The position numbers were made by a program, and so were the translations under genes. This document shows, in pieces, positions 1 to 7,700 of a stretch of 64,000 bases of DNA (within the stretch, counting starts at the first letter, position 1; each line of letters opens with the position of its first letter). Source of the stretch: MGBC114844 sp910585855 (GTDB taxonomy: Bacteria > Bacillota > Clostridia > Lachnospirales > Lachnospiraceae); contig CBFFYP010000010.1 of NCBI GenBank assembly GCA_965646165.1, positions 1-64,000 of the forward strand. Direction: 5' to 3'. The notes beneath the pieces were generated by a model that was given only the letters and a program-made list of their open reading frames with translations, was not told where the DNA came from and did not search any database.

Positions 1-264
1 GTATCCTCCAAATCGAACCAGAGGGCGAAACAGCAAAGGGAACGCAGCACCGAAGATTTTAAAAAGCAAAGCCGTTTTCGGAACGGGGTGGAAATAATAC
101 CATCCATTCTTCGCCGAAAATACGGAATTGATAAAATCCCGGTATGCGGACTGATACGAAGCCGTTTCTTCTTCGGATGCAAAATAGGTGCGTTAAATAT
201 CAAAAAGTTCTGCAGATATATGCAGGGTCAGGATAAGTGCGTCCCAAAAATGGCAACTGCCTAA
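1..264 (+). pseudogene. C-terminal fragment of a transposase (cut by window edge)
   Basis: An open frame runs from base 1 to a TAA at 262-264 (87 codons). Its end contains RNGVEIIPSILRRKYG, then IPVCGLIRSRFFFGCKIGA, the style of the last part of IS1182-like/DDE transposases. The start lies outside the window, so I cannot tell whether the gene is intact. It marks the left side of the mobile-element-rich stretch. Family assignment is from memory of the motif only. Confidence 0.5.
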
Positions 265-391
265 AAAATGGTGGAATATCCCCCGCTATGCGCAACAAAA
301 GCCATCCAAAATCAACATTTCTGAAAATTTACAGCAATATATTCCGTTTTCAAAGTCCCTGTCACCAAAAAGATAAAATACAAATACCCTT

Positions 392-421
392 TTGACTCCC
401 TAATCATAATATAGTTTTATA
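392..421 (+). promoter_or_regulatory. Possible sigma-A promoter for the S66 peptidase gene
   Basis: TTGACT (392-397) and TTTATA (416-421) are separated by 18 bases, about 20 bases before the GGAAGGA ribosome-binding site of the gene starting at 440. The -10 is a weak match. The rest of 265-439 shows nothing else recognisable. Confidence 0.35.
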
Positions 422-439
422 AATGGAAGGATTGTAGTT

Positions 440-1501
440 ATGCAATATGCAAGAAAATTAAAAAAAGGTGACAAAGTAGCAATTGTAAGTTTATCAAGTG
501 GAATGTTAGGTGAAGAATTTTGTAGTCATAATATAGAGATTGGCGTAAAGAGGTTAAAAGAATATGGTTTGGAGCCAGTATTTATGCCTAATGCGTTGAA
601 AGGTATTGAATATTTGCAGGCTCATCCGGCAGCAAGAGCGAAAGACTTAAAAGATGCGTTTTTAGATGATTCTATTGCAGGTATTATTTGTGCCATCGGT
701 GGTGATGATACATACAGACTTTTGCCTTATTTGATGGAAGATGAAGAGTTCATAAAAGCGGTAGAGAAGCATCCAAAATTATTCACAGGGTTTTCAGATA
801 CTACAGTTAATCATTTAATGTTTTATAAACTGGGATTGTCTACATATTACGGACCAAACTTTATTTGTGATTTGGGAGAAATTGCAGATGAAATGTTGCC
901 ATATACAAAAAGGGCATTTGAGGGATATTTGGAAGGTAACGAATGTGATGAAATTGTATCTAGTGACATTTGGTATGAAGAAAGAGAAGATTTTTCAAGA
1001 GCTGCAATCGGAACAGAAAGAAAAACTCATAAAGAAGAGAGGGGTTTTGAACTTCTGCAGGGAAGTGAAATTTTTCAAGGCAAATTACTGGGCGGATGCT
1101 TGGAAAGTTTTTATGATATATTGACAAATAGCAGATATGAGGATGAAAAGGAAGTTTGCGAAAGATATGGTCTGTTTCCAGAAACGGAAGAGTGGATTGG
1201 AAAAATTCTGTTTATAGAAACCTGCGAAGAAAAGCCGATTCCTGAATTATTTGAAAAAGAAGTTGCTTTGCTGAAAGAAAAGGGGGTATTTGATGCAGTA
1301 AATGGTGTGTTAGTTGGAAAACCACAAGATGAAGCTTTTTATCAGGAATATAAAGATATTCTTATTAAAGTGATAGATAATGAGGAACTTCCGATTGTTT
1401 ATAATGTGAATTTTGGACATGCTACACCACGATGTGAATTACAGTATGGTGTTGCTGCAAAGGTAGATATGAAGCAGAAAAAGATTTTTGTGAATAAGTA
1501 G
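440..1501 (+). CDS. S66-family serine peptidase (LD-carboxypeptidase / MccF-like)
   Basis: This 353-residue protein has the two-domain layout of peptidase family S66. Members are cytoplasmic LD-carboxypeptidases that trim murein tetrapeptides, or MccF-type enzymes that cleave microcin C7 and related aminoacyl-nucleotide toxins. The expected Ser-Glu-His triad can be placed: Ser119 in the nucleophile elbow GFSDTT, Glu260 in LFIETCEEKP, and His327 in NFGHATPR. The IGGDD motif near residues 87-91 is also typical. Full family length and no signal peptide suggest a working cytoplasmic enzyme. GGAAGGA precedes the ATG. A second gene start follows 11 bases after the stop but is truncated. Closeness to MccF rather than LdcA is a guess from the style of the sequence. 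Confidence 0.8.
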   Translation: MQYARKLKKGDKVAIVSLSSGMLGEEFCSHNIEIGVKRLKEYGLEPVFMPNALKGIEYLQAHPAARAKDLKDAFLDDSIAGIICAIGGDDTYRLLPYLMEDEEFIKAVEKHPKLFTGFSDTTVNHLMFYKLGLSTYYGPNFICDLGEIADEMLPYTKRAFEGYLEGNECDEIVSSDIWYEEREDFSRAAIGTERKTHKEERGFELLQGSEIFQGKLLGGCLESFYDILTNSRYEDEKEVCERYGLFPETEEWIGKILFIETCEEKPIPELFEKEVALLKEKGVFDAVNGVLVGKPQDEAFYQEYKDILIKVIDNEELPIVYNVNFGHATPRCELQYGVAAKVDMKQKKIFVNK

Positions 1502-1512
1502 GAGAAAGTTTT

Positions 1513-1641
1513 ATGGCTGTTTGGTTGTTTGAGTATGATGGAGAAGTTGATTTGGGTAATGCCGCAAGTATCTGTTTCGGAAAAAACAGAACAATAAGCC
1601 AAATAAAACAGATAATTGAAACAGAAAAGATTGTAGCTTGA
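1513..1641 (+). pseudogene. Start of a gene fused out of frame to the MATE relic
   Basis: GGAG (1501-1504) precedes an ATG at 1513, so a real gene once followed the S66 gene. Only about 14 codons (MAVWLFEYDGEVDL) look genuine. From about 1555 the bases are the antisense of the truncated MATE gene, and the frame ends at a TGA at 1639-1641. The 42-codon frame is therefore a recombination chimaera, probably without function. Confidence 0.5.
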
Positions 1642-2594
1642 AAAAGCGTCTGCATTACCCGGTTATAATTTTTTGAGCCATAATTATTTCCGATAATAGG
1701 CTGAATACCTTGACTGATACCGCTTGCAGGCATGATAACGAAAGTCATAATACTAGAAACAACAGCATAAACACTGATTGCAATATCTCCGCTGTACTTT
1801 CCTAACTGGCTGTTGTAAACAAGGCTGATAAAGCCCATAGCCATTTGTGCAACAAAGAATGAGAAGCCGCAGGAAATAATTTGCAGGCATAGCCCCTTAT
1901 CTAAGCGGAATATATTTTTGGAAATTGTAACCTGCGTTTTCTTCCCAAAGACAAAATATGCGCCAAACAGGGCAGAAAAAATCTGTCCGATTATAGTTGC
2001 ACTGGCAGCACCGACCACGCCCCAGTCAAAAATAATGATAAAAACAGCGTCCAAAACAATATTTGTGACAGCCCCTGTTTCTGTTACACACATTCCTAAA
2101 ATTGGCTTGCCGGAAACACGGACAAAATCACAAAATAGCTGTGAAAATCCTTGAAAAAAACAACCCAATGCGACAATTCTGTAATAGGAAAGTGCATAAG
2201 GGTAAGAGGTTTCTGTTACTCCGAAAATTTTTAAAACGGGATCGGGAAACAGAAGCAGTAAAATTGTCAGCAGTATTTCAAAAATGCAGACCAAAACAAA
2301 GGCATTTCCAAAAGATTTGTTCATTTTATCTTTTTCATTCTGCCCGGAAAACAGACTGAAAAAGGTTGAATCGCCTGCGCTGCATGTTAGGGCAAACGCC
2401 ATCATCATATACGACAAAGGGAAACAGACAGATAATCCGGCTAATGCGGAAGTACCGTTGAAATTACCAACAAACATTCGGTCAACGATGTTGTAAATAG
2501 CGGTAATTAAAAGTGAAATTGCCGCTGGAATTGAGAATTTCAATATCATAGGAAACAGCCGCCCGTTTAAGTAATCTACTGATTTTTCGTTCAT
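1555..2594 (-). pseudogene. MATE-family efflux pump, 3' end lost
   Basis: Starting at the ATG at 2594 (ribosome-binding site TGGAGGTT at 2601-2608), the frame encodes MNEKSVDYLNGR followed by a normal MATE N-terminus with about nine membrane segments. MATE proteins are Na+/H+-coupled multidrug exporters of about 450 residues. Homology stops near residue 347 (FFPKQILAAL); the frame then runs on through sequence antisense to the S66 operon. Roughly the last 100 residues, part of the second six-helix half, are gone, so transport is unlikely. It was the second gene of a marR-MATE operon: after removing the insertion at 2648-3896 plus one target copy, the marR stop lies only about 66 bases upstream. 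Confidence 0.75.
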
Positions 2595-2637
2595 TTTTAT
2601 AACCTCCATAAAATTATTTAATTTACTAAGTATATGA

Positions 2638-2647
2638 GTAAAAAAGC
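2638..2647. repeat. Target-site duplication, left copy
   Basis: The ten bases GTAAAAAAAG directly abut the left terminal inverted repeat of the insertion sequence. They are identical to 3897-3906 on the other side. Confidence 0.9.
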
Positions 2648-3896
2648 ACGACAAACGCATGAGTAAATAAATTGTAAACAAACCTCTTTTTTGGTAAAAT
2701 AAAAGAAAAGGGGTGATGTACATGGAAGAATTATTACAGTGGATGGAATATATCGAAGATGTGCGGCAGGAAAGAAAAGTCAAGCACTTGCTGAAGGATA
2801 TTCTTGTGATTGTTTTGTTCGCTACGCTTGCAAATGCAGATGACTGGGTGGAAATTGCGCTGTTTGCACAGGTTTATGAGGATTATCTGAAAAAATATAT
2901 CGAATTAAGGAACGGTCCACCTTCGCATGACACCATACAGCGGGGAATGGGAATGATTTCACCGGATGTCCTTCAACAACTTTATGGGAAATGGCAGGAA
3001 CTGCTGAACTGCGAGGAAGGAGAAGCTTTAAAAAAAATCATCTGTATCGACGGAAAAACGATGCGTAGGAACAAGAGCGGAAGCAAAAAGCCGTCCCATG
3101 TCGTAACGGCATGGAGCCGGGAAGACGGCTTTAGCCTGGGGCAAAAGGCAGTGGCTGAAAAGAGCAACGAGATTACAGCGATACCAGAACTGCTGGAGAA
3201 ACTGCAGATAAAAGGACAGGTTATAACAATAGACGCCATGGGGACGCAGACAGCAATAGCGAAAAAGATCCGTCAAAAAAAGGCGGATTATGTACTGGCT
3301 CTGAAAGGAAACCAGGGGACACTGCATGAAGAAGTAAAAGAATATTTTGCAGATGAGGGATTGTGCAAAAAAATAGAAAAAGCAGGGGGGTATAAGAAAA
3401 CAAAGGAGAAAGCCCACAGCCAGATTGAAACACGGGAATACTATCAAACGGAAGACGTCGGATGGCTGGAACAGAAAAAAGATTGGAAGGATCTGAAAAG
3501 CATAACAATGGAAAGGAAAACCATAGAAAAGGACGGAAAAAAGACAGAGGAATACCGGTATTTTATCAGCAGCATGGCGGAGAATATAGAAATATTAAGC
3601 CGTGCAGTGAGGGGGCACTGGAGCATAGAGAGCATGCACTGGCATTTGGATGTAACGTTCCGAGAAGACGCAAATGCGACACTTGACAAAACGTCTGCAC
3701 AGAACCTGAATATCATAAGGAAATGAAGCCTGAGTATCTTGAAGATAATGGAGCTTACAAAGAAAAAATTATCGATGAAGAAAAAGCGGTTCGTAATAAG
3801 TTTGTCACCAATCAAGTATTTGGAGGAAGTATTAGGATTTTAAAAAAAAGCAATCAAAGGGGTATGGGGAATAGAAACATTCGTGCGTTTGTCGTG
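2648..3896 (+). mobile_element. ISAs1-family insertion sequence, 1249 bp, with 10-bp target duplication
   Basis: The ends are inverted repeats: CACGACAAACGC at 2648-2659 and its complement GCGTTTGTCGTG at 3885-3896, with partial similarity continuing inward. Both ends are flanked by GTAAAAAAAG (2638-2647 and 3897-3906). The 10-bp duplication and the transposase type fit the ISAs1 family. The element sits between marR and its MATE partner, reading opposite to them, and breaks their co-transcription. The perfect duplication means it inserted recently and has not rearranged since. Confidence 0.9.
2722..3843 (+). pseudogene. ISAs1-family transposase with an in-frame TGA
   Basis: The DDE transposase reads IICIDGKTMR (first Asp region), VITIDAMGTQ (second Asp) and HWHLDVTFREDAN (catalytic Glu region), all normal for ISAs1/H-repeat transposases. 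ATG 2722 sits 8 bases after AAAGGGG; GTG 2713 and ATG 2716 are also in frame but too close. At 3724-3726 a TGA occurs where this family has Trp (NLNIIRK, stop, SLSILK). The frame then continues for 38 codons to a TAA at 3841-3843. One TGG to TGA change therefore removes the last 39 residues. All catalytic residues lie before the stop, so residual activity cannot be excluded. Confidence 0.85.
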
Positions 3897-3906
3897 GTAA
3901 AAAAAG
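3897..3906. repeat. Target-site duplication, right copy
   Basis: GTAAAAAAAG, identical to 2638-2647, immediately outside the right inverted repeat of the ISAs1-type element. Confidence 0.9.
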
Positions 3907-3919
3907 TCAGATAACAGTT

Positions 3920-4342
3920 TTAGGAAATATTATCAAGCATTTTTTCAACAACACTGAAAAAAACAGCAAGGTCATTTTCTGAAATACCCTGTGTCAGTTC
4001 TTTCTCTAAGTTCAGTATGTCAGCCATAACAATATCCTTGTATTGCAGTGCCTTTTCACTGACGATGATTTTTTTCCATCGTGCGTCATTTTCATCAGCT
4101 TCACGGTAAATTAAACCGTTCTTCTCCATTTTCTTTAAAAGTACGGTTGCCGTTGAGGGGCGCAGGCTGTATTCTTCTTCAATGTCTTTTTGGAAAACGT
4201 CATTTGTCTGTGTCAAAAGGAAATGCAACACTTTCCCCTGTGAACCACTGAAATTCTCCCTGCTTGAAAAAGCGTCAATTTTTCTGCGTAATTTATTTGA
4301 TAATTTACTGATATAACGTGCGGCGTGTCTGTTTTGTTTCAT
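3920..4342 (-). CDS. MarR-family transcriptional regulator
   Basis: This 140-residue protein has the MarR winged-helix layout: an N-terminal dimerisation helix, a helix-turn-helix (residues about 45-75, FQKDIEEEYSLRPSTATVLLKKMEKNGL) and a wing ending in DARWKKIIVSEKA. MarR proteins are homodimeric repressors, usually of their own operon and a linked exporter. That fits: the MATE gene lay 66 bases downstream before the ISAs1 insertion. Ribosome-binding bases GGAGGG precede the ATG. The regulator itself is intact, but its likely target is both truncated and cut off by the insertion. The ligand cannot be inferred. Confidence 0.85.
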   Translation of the reverse strand: MKQNRHAARYISKLSNKLRRKIDAFSSRENFSGSQGKVLHFLLTQTNDVFQKDIEEEYSLRPSTATVLLKKMEKNGLIYREADENDARWKKIIVSEKALQYKDIVMADILNLEKELTQGISENDLAVFFSVVEKMLDNIS

Positions 4343-4349
4343 AAACTGC

Positions 4350-4368
4350 CCTCCAATTACTTAGTAAG
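4350..4368. promoter_or_regulatory. Candidate MarR operator
   Basis: TTACTTAGTAA, a near-perfect palindrome, lies just upstream of the marR start. A related TTACTAAGTA lies at about 2622-2631, between the old marR stop and the MATE start. Finding the same half-site in front of both genes suggests an operator; no footprint-type evidence is available. Confidence 0.35.
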
Positions 4369-4390
4369 CTAATTATAATAAATAAAATGG

Positions 4391-4518
4391 GAAGTGAAGA
4401 TGTTTCCTTTTCTGATGAATTTGATGTTGATATTGAAGAAAGTGGAACGTATACAGTTTCAGTAACCGGTGAAAAAGCGAAAGGAAGTGTCCGCTTTACA
4501 GTAGTTACTAATCAATAA
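4391..4518 (+). pseudogene. Tail of a lipoprotein gene, duplicate of the gene at 18.9 kb
   Basis: About 125 bases match the 3' end of the lipoprotein gene at 18916-19290 almost exactly, ending at the same stop codon (4516-4518) and a few bases beyond it. The encoded tail contains ESGTYTVSVTGEKAKGSVRF. No start or lipobox is present, so this is a non-functional remnant. It places the same gene family on both sides of the defence block. Confidence 0.8.
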
Positions 4519-4573
4519 GCAAATTTATATTTGTAGGGAAGGTATATATAATTAAATTTGATGGGGTATTATT

Positions 4574-5140
4574 ATGACTAAAGTATATTTCGTTCGTCAT
4601 GCAGAACCAAATTATAACAATCATAATGACGTTCTTCGAGAATTATCTTCAAAGGGAATGGAAGATAGAAAATTGGTTACAAAATTTCTGGTGGATAAGC
4701 ATATAGATGTTGTTTTATCAAGTCCATATAAAAGAGCAGTAGATACAGTTAAGGATTTTGCAGACAGTTATGGTATAGAAATTAATATGATATATGATTT
4801 TAGGGAAAGAAAAATAGATAGTGACTGGATTGAAGATTTTACATCATTTGTAAAAATGCAATGGAATGATTTTACATACAAGTTGTCAGATGGAGAATGT
4901 CTTCAAGAAGTTCAAGAGAGAAATGTATCGGCATTGCAGCAGGTATTAAATAAGTATGCAGGAAGAAATATTGTAATAGGAAGTCATGGAACTGCGTTAA
5001 GTACGATTATTAATTATTATGACCATTCTTTCGGATATAACGATTTTGAAAGAATCAAAAATATTATGCCGTGGATTGTGGAGTTTGTTTTTGATAAGAA
5101 TACAAAATGTATAATGATTAAGGAGCATACTTTATACTGA
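4574..5140 (+). CDS. Histidine phosphatase (phosphoglycerate-mutase-like) family protein
   Basis: The 188-residue protein opens with VYFVRHAEP, the RHG-type motif whose His takes the phosphate. It has SSPYKRAVDT (a second arginine of the phosphate pocket) and IGSHGTAL (the second catalytic His) near residues 137-144. These are the active-site elements of the histidine phosphatase superfamily, whose substrates range from sugar phosphates to phosphoproteins; nothing here fixes the substrate. Length is normal for the short branch. It stands alone in a region of gene fragments and may be a transferred cargo gene. GGGG precedes the ATG. Confidence 0.8.
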   Translation: MTKVYFVRHAEPNYNNHNDVLRELSSKGMEDRKLVTKFLVDKHIDVVLSSPYKRAVDTVKDFADSYGIEINMIYDFRERKIDSDWIEDFTSFVKMQWNDFTYKLSDGECLQEVQERNVSALQQVLNKYAGRNIVIGSHGTALSTIINYYDHSFGYNDFERIKNIMPWIVEFVFDKNTKCIMIKEHTLY

Positions 5141-5413
5141 TGAAGTTACACTTTTTCGGAATATTTATCTTTCTCTTAGTGATGTGAAAGATATGGTGCT
5201 GGTACCATGTAATAAGGATAGATAAGTAGAAATGGTTTTTACTGCGTAACACTTCAAAAATGAGTCGCCAATTTACAGGGATTTGTTATAATAAATGTGT
5301 GGCAACATTTTGATTGTAGAATAAAATAATGTTTTTTGCGAGAACTTACAAGACTCTTCCTATCTTCTAAAGAAAGTGGGTTTTCTCTTATGACAAATGA
5401 AAGGATTTTATTT
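5141..5413 (+). other. Intergenic remnant region
   Basis: A frame of about 30 codons running to the TAA near 5223 (containing LYLSL-like and DVKDMVLVPCNKDR) looks like the end of a lost gene that I cannot name. Nothing else recognisable was seen before the ribosome-binding site AAAGGA of the next gene. Confidence 0.3.
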
Positions 5414-5998
5414 ATGAATACACCTGCATTAGAAACAGAACGATTGATTTTAAGAAAGTTCACGGAAAAAGATATAAAAGCACTATTTCTTATTTTGAAA
5501 GACGAAGAAGTTAATAAGTTTTTGCCTTGGTATCCTGTAAAAGATTTGGAAGAAACAAAAAATTTCTTTGAAGAAAGATATGCTTCAAAATATGTACAGC
5601 CGCAAGGATATGCGTATGCTATTTGCTTGAAAGAAGATAATTTTCCCATAGGTTATATTAAAGTGGATATGGAAGAACACCATGATTTTGGTTATGGATT
5701 GCGTAAGGAATTCTGGCACAAAGGGATTGTTACAGAAGCGGGGAAAGCTGTTGTTGAACAAGTAAAAAAAGACGGGTTGCCATATATTACAGCAACACAT
5801 GACAAAAATAATCTAAGAAGTGGCAATGTTATGAAAAAAGTTGGTATGAAATATTGCTATTCATTTGAAGAACAGTGGCAGCCCAAAAATTTTTCTGTTA
5901 TATTTAGAATGTATCAACTCAACTTTGACGGCAATACGAATTTTGTTTATGAAAAATATTGGAAGGAGTCTGATAATCATTTTGTTGAGCAATTATAA
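5414..5998 (+). CDS. GNAT acetyltransferase, RimJ/RimL type
   Basis: Starting at ATG 5414 (AAAGGA about 9 bases before) the protein is 194 residues long. It begins TPALETERLILRKFTEKD, the standard opening of RimJ/RimL-type GNAT enzymes, and has GYGLRKEFWHKGIVTEA (the acetyl-CoA pyrophosphate loop, here with His-Lys instead of the usual Arg/Gln-Gly) and NLRSGNVMKKVGMKY near the end. This family acetylates ribosomal protein N-termini, antibiotics or small amines; the substrate is unknown. An upstream in-frame ATG at 5390 is less likely. It is a lone gene among cassette-like genes and relics. Confidence 0.8.
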   Translation: MNTPALETERLILRKFTEKDIKALFLILKDEEVNKFLPWYPVKDLEETKNFFEERYASKYVQPQGYAYAICLKEDNFPIGYIKVDMEEHHDFGYGLRKEFWHKGIVTEAGKAVVEQVKKDGLPYITATHDKNNLRSGNVMKKVGMKYCYSFEEQWQPKNFSVIFRMYQLNFDGNTNFVYEKYWKESDNHFVEQL

Positions 5999-6156
5999 TT
6001 TCGACTAAAAGAATCCTGTTTATCGATTGGGTAGTTAAGGAAAATGAAAAATCGGTGTTTGCACCTGATTTTCATAATAAAGAATTACAAGAAAATAATA
6101 CTGGATTTCCTTTTATAGTTGTGCTATTTTATTATTATGAAAGTTGGTGTAACGAT

Positions 6157-6450
6157 ATGGTAAAGGATACCGATTTGACGAAAGAATATTACAAAAGTGG
6201 GGAAGTAGCCAAAATGATTGGAGTTGGTACAAGAACCATACAGAATTATTGTATCCATGGTTTACTTTCAGAAATTTTTGTGAATAAAAGACGCTTGATT
6301 CCGAAGGATTCTCTGATTGATTTCTTAAAAAGGAAACAGCTTTATGTGGAAACAGAAAATAATCGAAAAGATATGATTTATGCAAGAGTTTCTACCTAAT
6401 AAACAAAAAAAATAGAGGAGATTTAGAAAGACAAATTCAACCCGATTACC
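6157..6450 (+). pseudogene. IS607-type serine recombinase (TnpA), broken
   Basis: The frame from ATG 6157 encodes a MerR-like helix-turn-helix (YYKSGEVAKMIGVGTRTIQNYC, residues about 10-32), then the start of the resolvase domain at MIYARVST. A stop at 6397-6399 interrupts it; in another frame the sequence resumes with GDLERQIQ, the next conserved resolvase stretch. This order (N-terminal DNA-binding, then the YARVS catalytic serine) is the hallmark of IS607 TnpA. A frameshift plus deletion ended activity, and the rest of the catalytic domain is missing. Confidence 0.7.
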
Positions 6451-6632
6451 GAGTATTGCCAGCAAAAGTATCCAAGTGGGTATAGAAATTAGTAGAACAG
6501 GATTTTCAGTCGTTTTTTGTACTTTTAAAAAAGAAACAGCAAGGGAAGTATGAAAAACCAGTGCGAATCCCAAAATATGCGGATAAAGGAAAAGGAATTC
6601 CTAGTTTGTTTAATTGGAAAATTGAAATTTAG
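6451..6632 (+). pseudogene. TnpB (RNA-guided nuclease) N-terminal fragment
   Basis: A frame reading RVLPAKVSKWV, a stop, then KLVEQDFQSFFVLLKKKQ and KPVRIPKYADKGKG matches the N-terminal part of IS200/IS605/IS607 TnpB proteins, ancestors of Cas12. The RuvC catalytic region is absent. It follows the broken tnpA directly, as in an IS607 element. The last codons run into the repeat that precedes the GNAT gene. Confidence 0.6.
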
Positions 6633-7120
6633 AGGTTGGAAAAATAATGGAAATTTATATCAGAAATGCAAGATTAGATGAATATAGAGCAGTAGAATTA
6701 ATAATGAAACAGGTTCAACAAATGCATATTGACTGGCGACCAGATATTTATAAATATAGTGAAATGGTGTTGCCTATGGAAATATATGAGCAGGCAGTTA
6801 AGGATAAAACTTTTTTTGTTGCAGAACAGGAAGGGAATATAGTTGGTATTTTGTTTATTGTATTTCGTCATATAGAAAGCCCAAATCAAATGACAAGAAA
6901 TATTATTTTTGTTGATTCTATGGCAGTAGATGAGAAATATCGTGGGAGAGGAATTGGACATGCATTTTTTGATTTTCTTAAAGAATTAAGAAATGAAAAA
7001 AGATGTGATGGGATTGAATTACAGGTAAATGCAAAAAATAAAGCTGCCTATGAAATGTATTTAAACTATGGGTTCACTGAGAAATCTATCAATATGGAAC
7101 TTTTATAATTTTAGTATTCT
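6600..7120 (+). repeat. Left copy of a ~520-bp direct repeat (pairs with 19389-19900)
   Basis: The 5' flank, whole GNAT gene and 12 bases beyond its stop are nearly identical to 19389-19900 in the same orientation. I see two coding differences (codons for Ala/Glu and Asp/Gly) and a few changes in the leader. The pair encloses about 12.3 kb including the ddmDE-like genes and the CHAT gene. Confidence 0.9.
6647..7108 (+). CDS. GNAT acetyltransferase, copy 1
   Basis: A 153-residue GNAT protein with the acetyl-CoA-binding motif A (VDEKYRGRGIGHAFFDFL, Arg-Gly-x-Gly-Ile-Gly near residues 103-110) and a C-terminal motif B (NKAAYEMYLNYGFTEKS). It acetylates an unknown amine. Ribosome-binding bases GAGGTTGG lie about 8 bases before the ATG. 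The protein differs from the copy at 19427 by two residues (Ala14 instead of Glu, Asp26 instead of Gly). Two intact, nearly identical genes 12.8 kb apart imply a recent duplication. Confidence 0.85.
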   Translation: MEIYIRNARLDEYRAVELIMKQVQQMHIDWRPDIYKYSEMVLPMEIYEQAVKDKTFFVAEQEGNIVGILFIVFRHIESPNQMTRNIIFVDSMAVDEKYRGRGIGHAFFDFLKELRNEKRCDGIELQVNAKNKAAYEMYLNYGFTEKSINMELL

Positions 7121-7142
7121 ATACCAGAAAAACAAAAGTTGA

Positions 7143-7232
7143 AGGAAAAATAATGAACAACAAAAAGCGCAGAAACAGCGACAATTTGAATTGAAACAGC
7201 AGAAAAGGAAAGAGAAGCATAGGGGGAGGTAA
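7143..7232 (+). pseudogene. Charged C-terminal tail of an unknown protein
   Basis: An open stretch ending at TAA 7230-7232 reads NEQQKAQKQRQFELKQQK and then RKEKHRGR. Such Lys/Gln/Arg-rich endings are common on proteins of conjugative elements, but I cannot name the parent. No start is present. It is one more gene end in this relic-rich segment. Confidence 0.35.
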
Positions 7233-7270
7233 TCCTTATGTTTCTGAAAAGTGATTGAATAGGAGGATTT

Positions 7271-7477
7271 ATGCCAGATATAAAATATGATATTATAGAA
7301 GAGATTGGCGTTCTTTCAGAGAATTCCAAAGGGTGGAGGAAAGAGTTAAATAAAATTTCATGGAATGGAGCAGCACCGAAATATGATATTCGTGATTGGG
7401 CTCAAAATCATGAAAAGATGGGAAAAGGGATTACTTTAACAGAAGAAGAAGCTGCAAAGCTGAAGGAACTTCTTTAG
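7271..7477 (+). CDS. YdbC / PC4-like single-stranded nucleic-acid-binding protein
   Basis: A 68-residue protein. The residues VLSENSKGWRKELNKISWNG, then PKYDIRDW and MGKGITLTEEE, fit the YdbC family, bacterial relatives of the PC4 coactivator that bind single-stranded DNA or RNA as dimers. Full length for the family. AGGAGG lies at 7261-7266, five bases before the ATG. Its biological role is not established. It sits just before the pyrophosphatase relic and the ddmDE-like genes but has its own start signals. Confidence 0.75.
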   Translation: MPDIKYDIIEEIGVLSENSKGWRKELNKISWNGAAPKYDIRDWAQNHEKMGKGITLTEEEAAKLKELL

Positions 7478-7483
7478 GCGGAA

Positions 7484-7651
7484 ATGAATTCTGTTATTGG
7501 AGGAGTCGTAATGGTAACTGTTGACAGATCATTAGGCAGTTACCATTCAGATCATAAGGATATGTATTATCCAATCAATTATGGATATGTGGAAGATATC
7601 ATGGCATCGGATGGAGAGGAACAGTATTTTGATAGTGAGATTGTAATGTAA
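7484..7651 (+). pseudogene. Inorganic-pyrophosphatase-like gene with an internal in-frame deletion
   Basis: The frame ATG 7484 to TAA 7651 encodes 55 residues: the first part (VTVDRSLGSYHSDHKDMYY, then PINYGYVEDIMASDGEEQ) and the last part (YFDSEIVM) of the family present intact at 18347-18679. About 55 central residues are missing. The junction falls exactly where the intact gene has AGGAACAG twice, so deletion between 8-bp direct repeats explains it. The deletion keeps the frame, but the missing middle includes most acidic metal-binding candidates, so the product is probably inactive. Confidence 0.75.
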
Positions 7652-7700
7652 AGATTGGATTCAAAAGGCTAATAAGCAAACACAAATAGGAGGTTTGATA

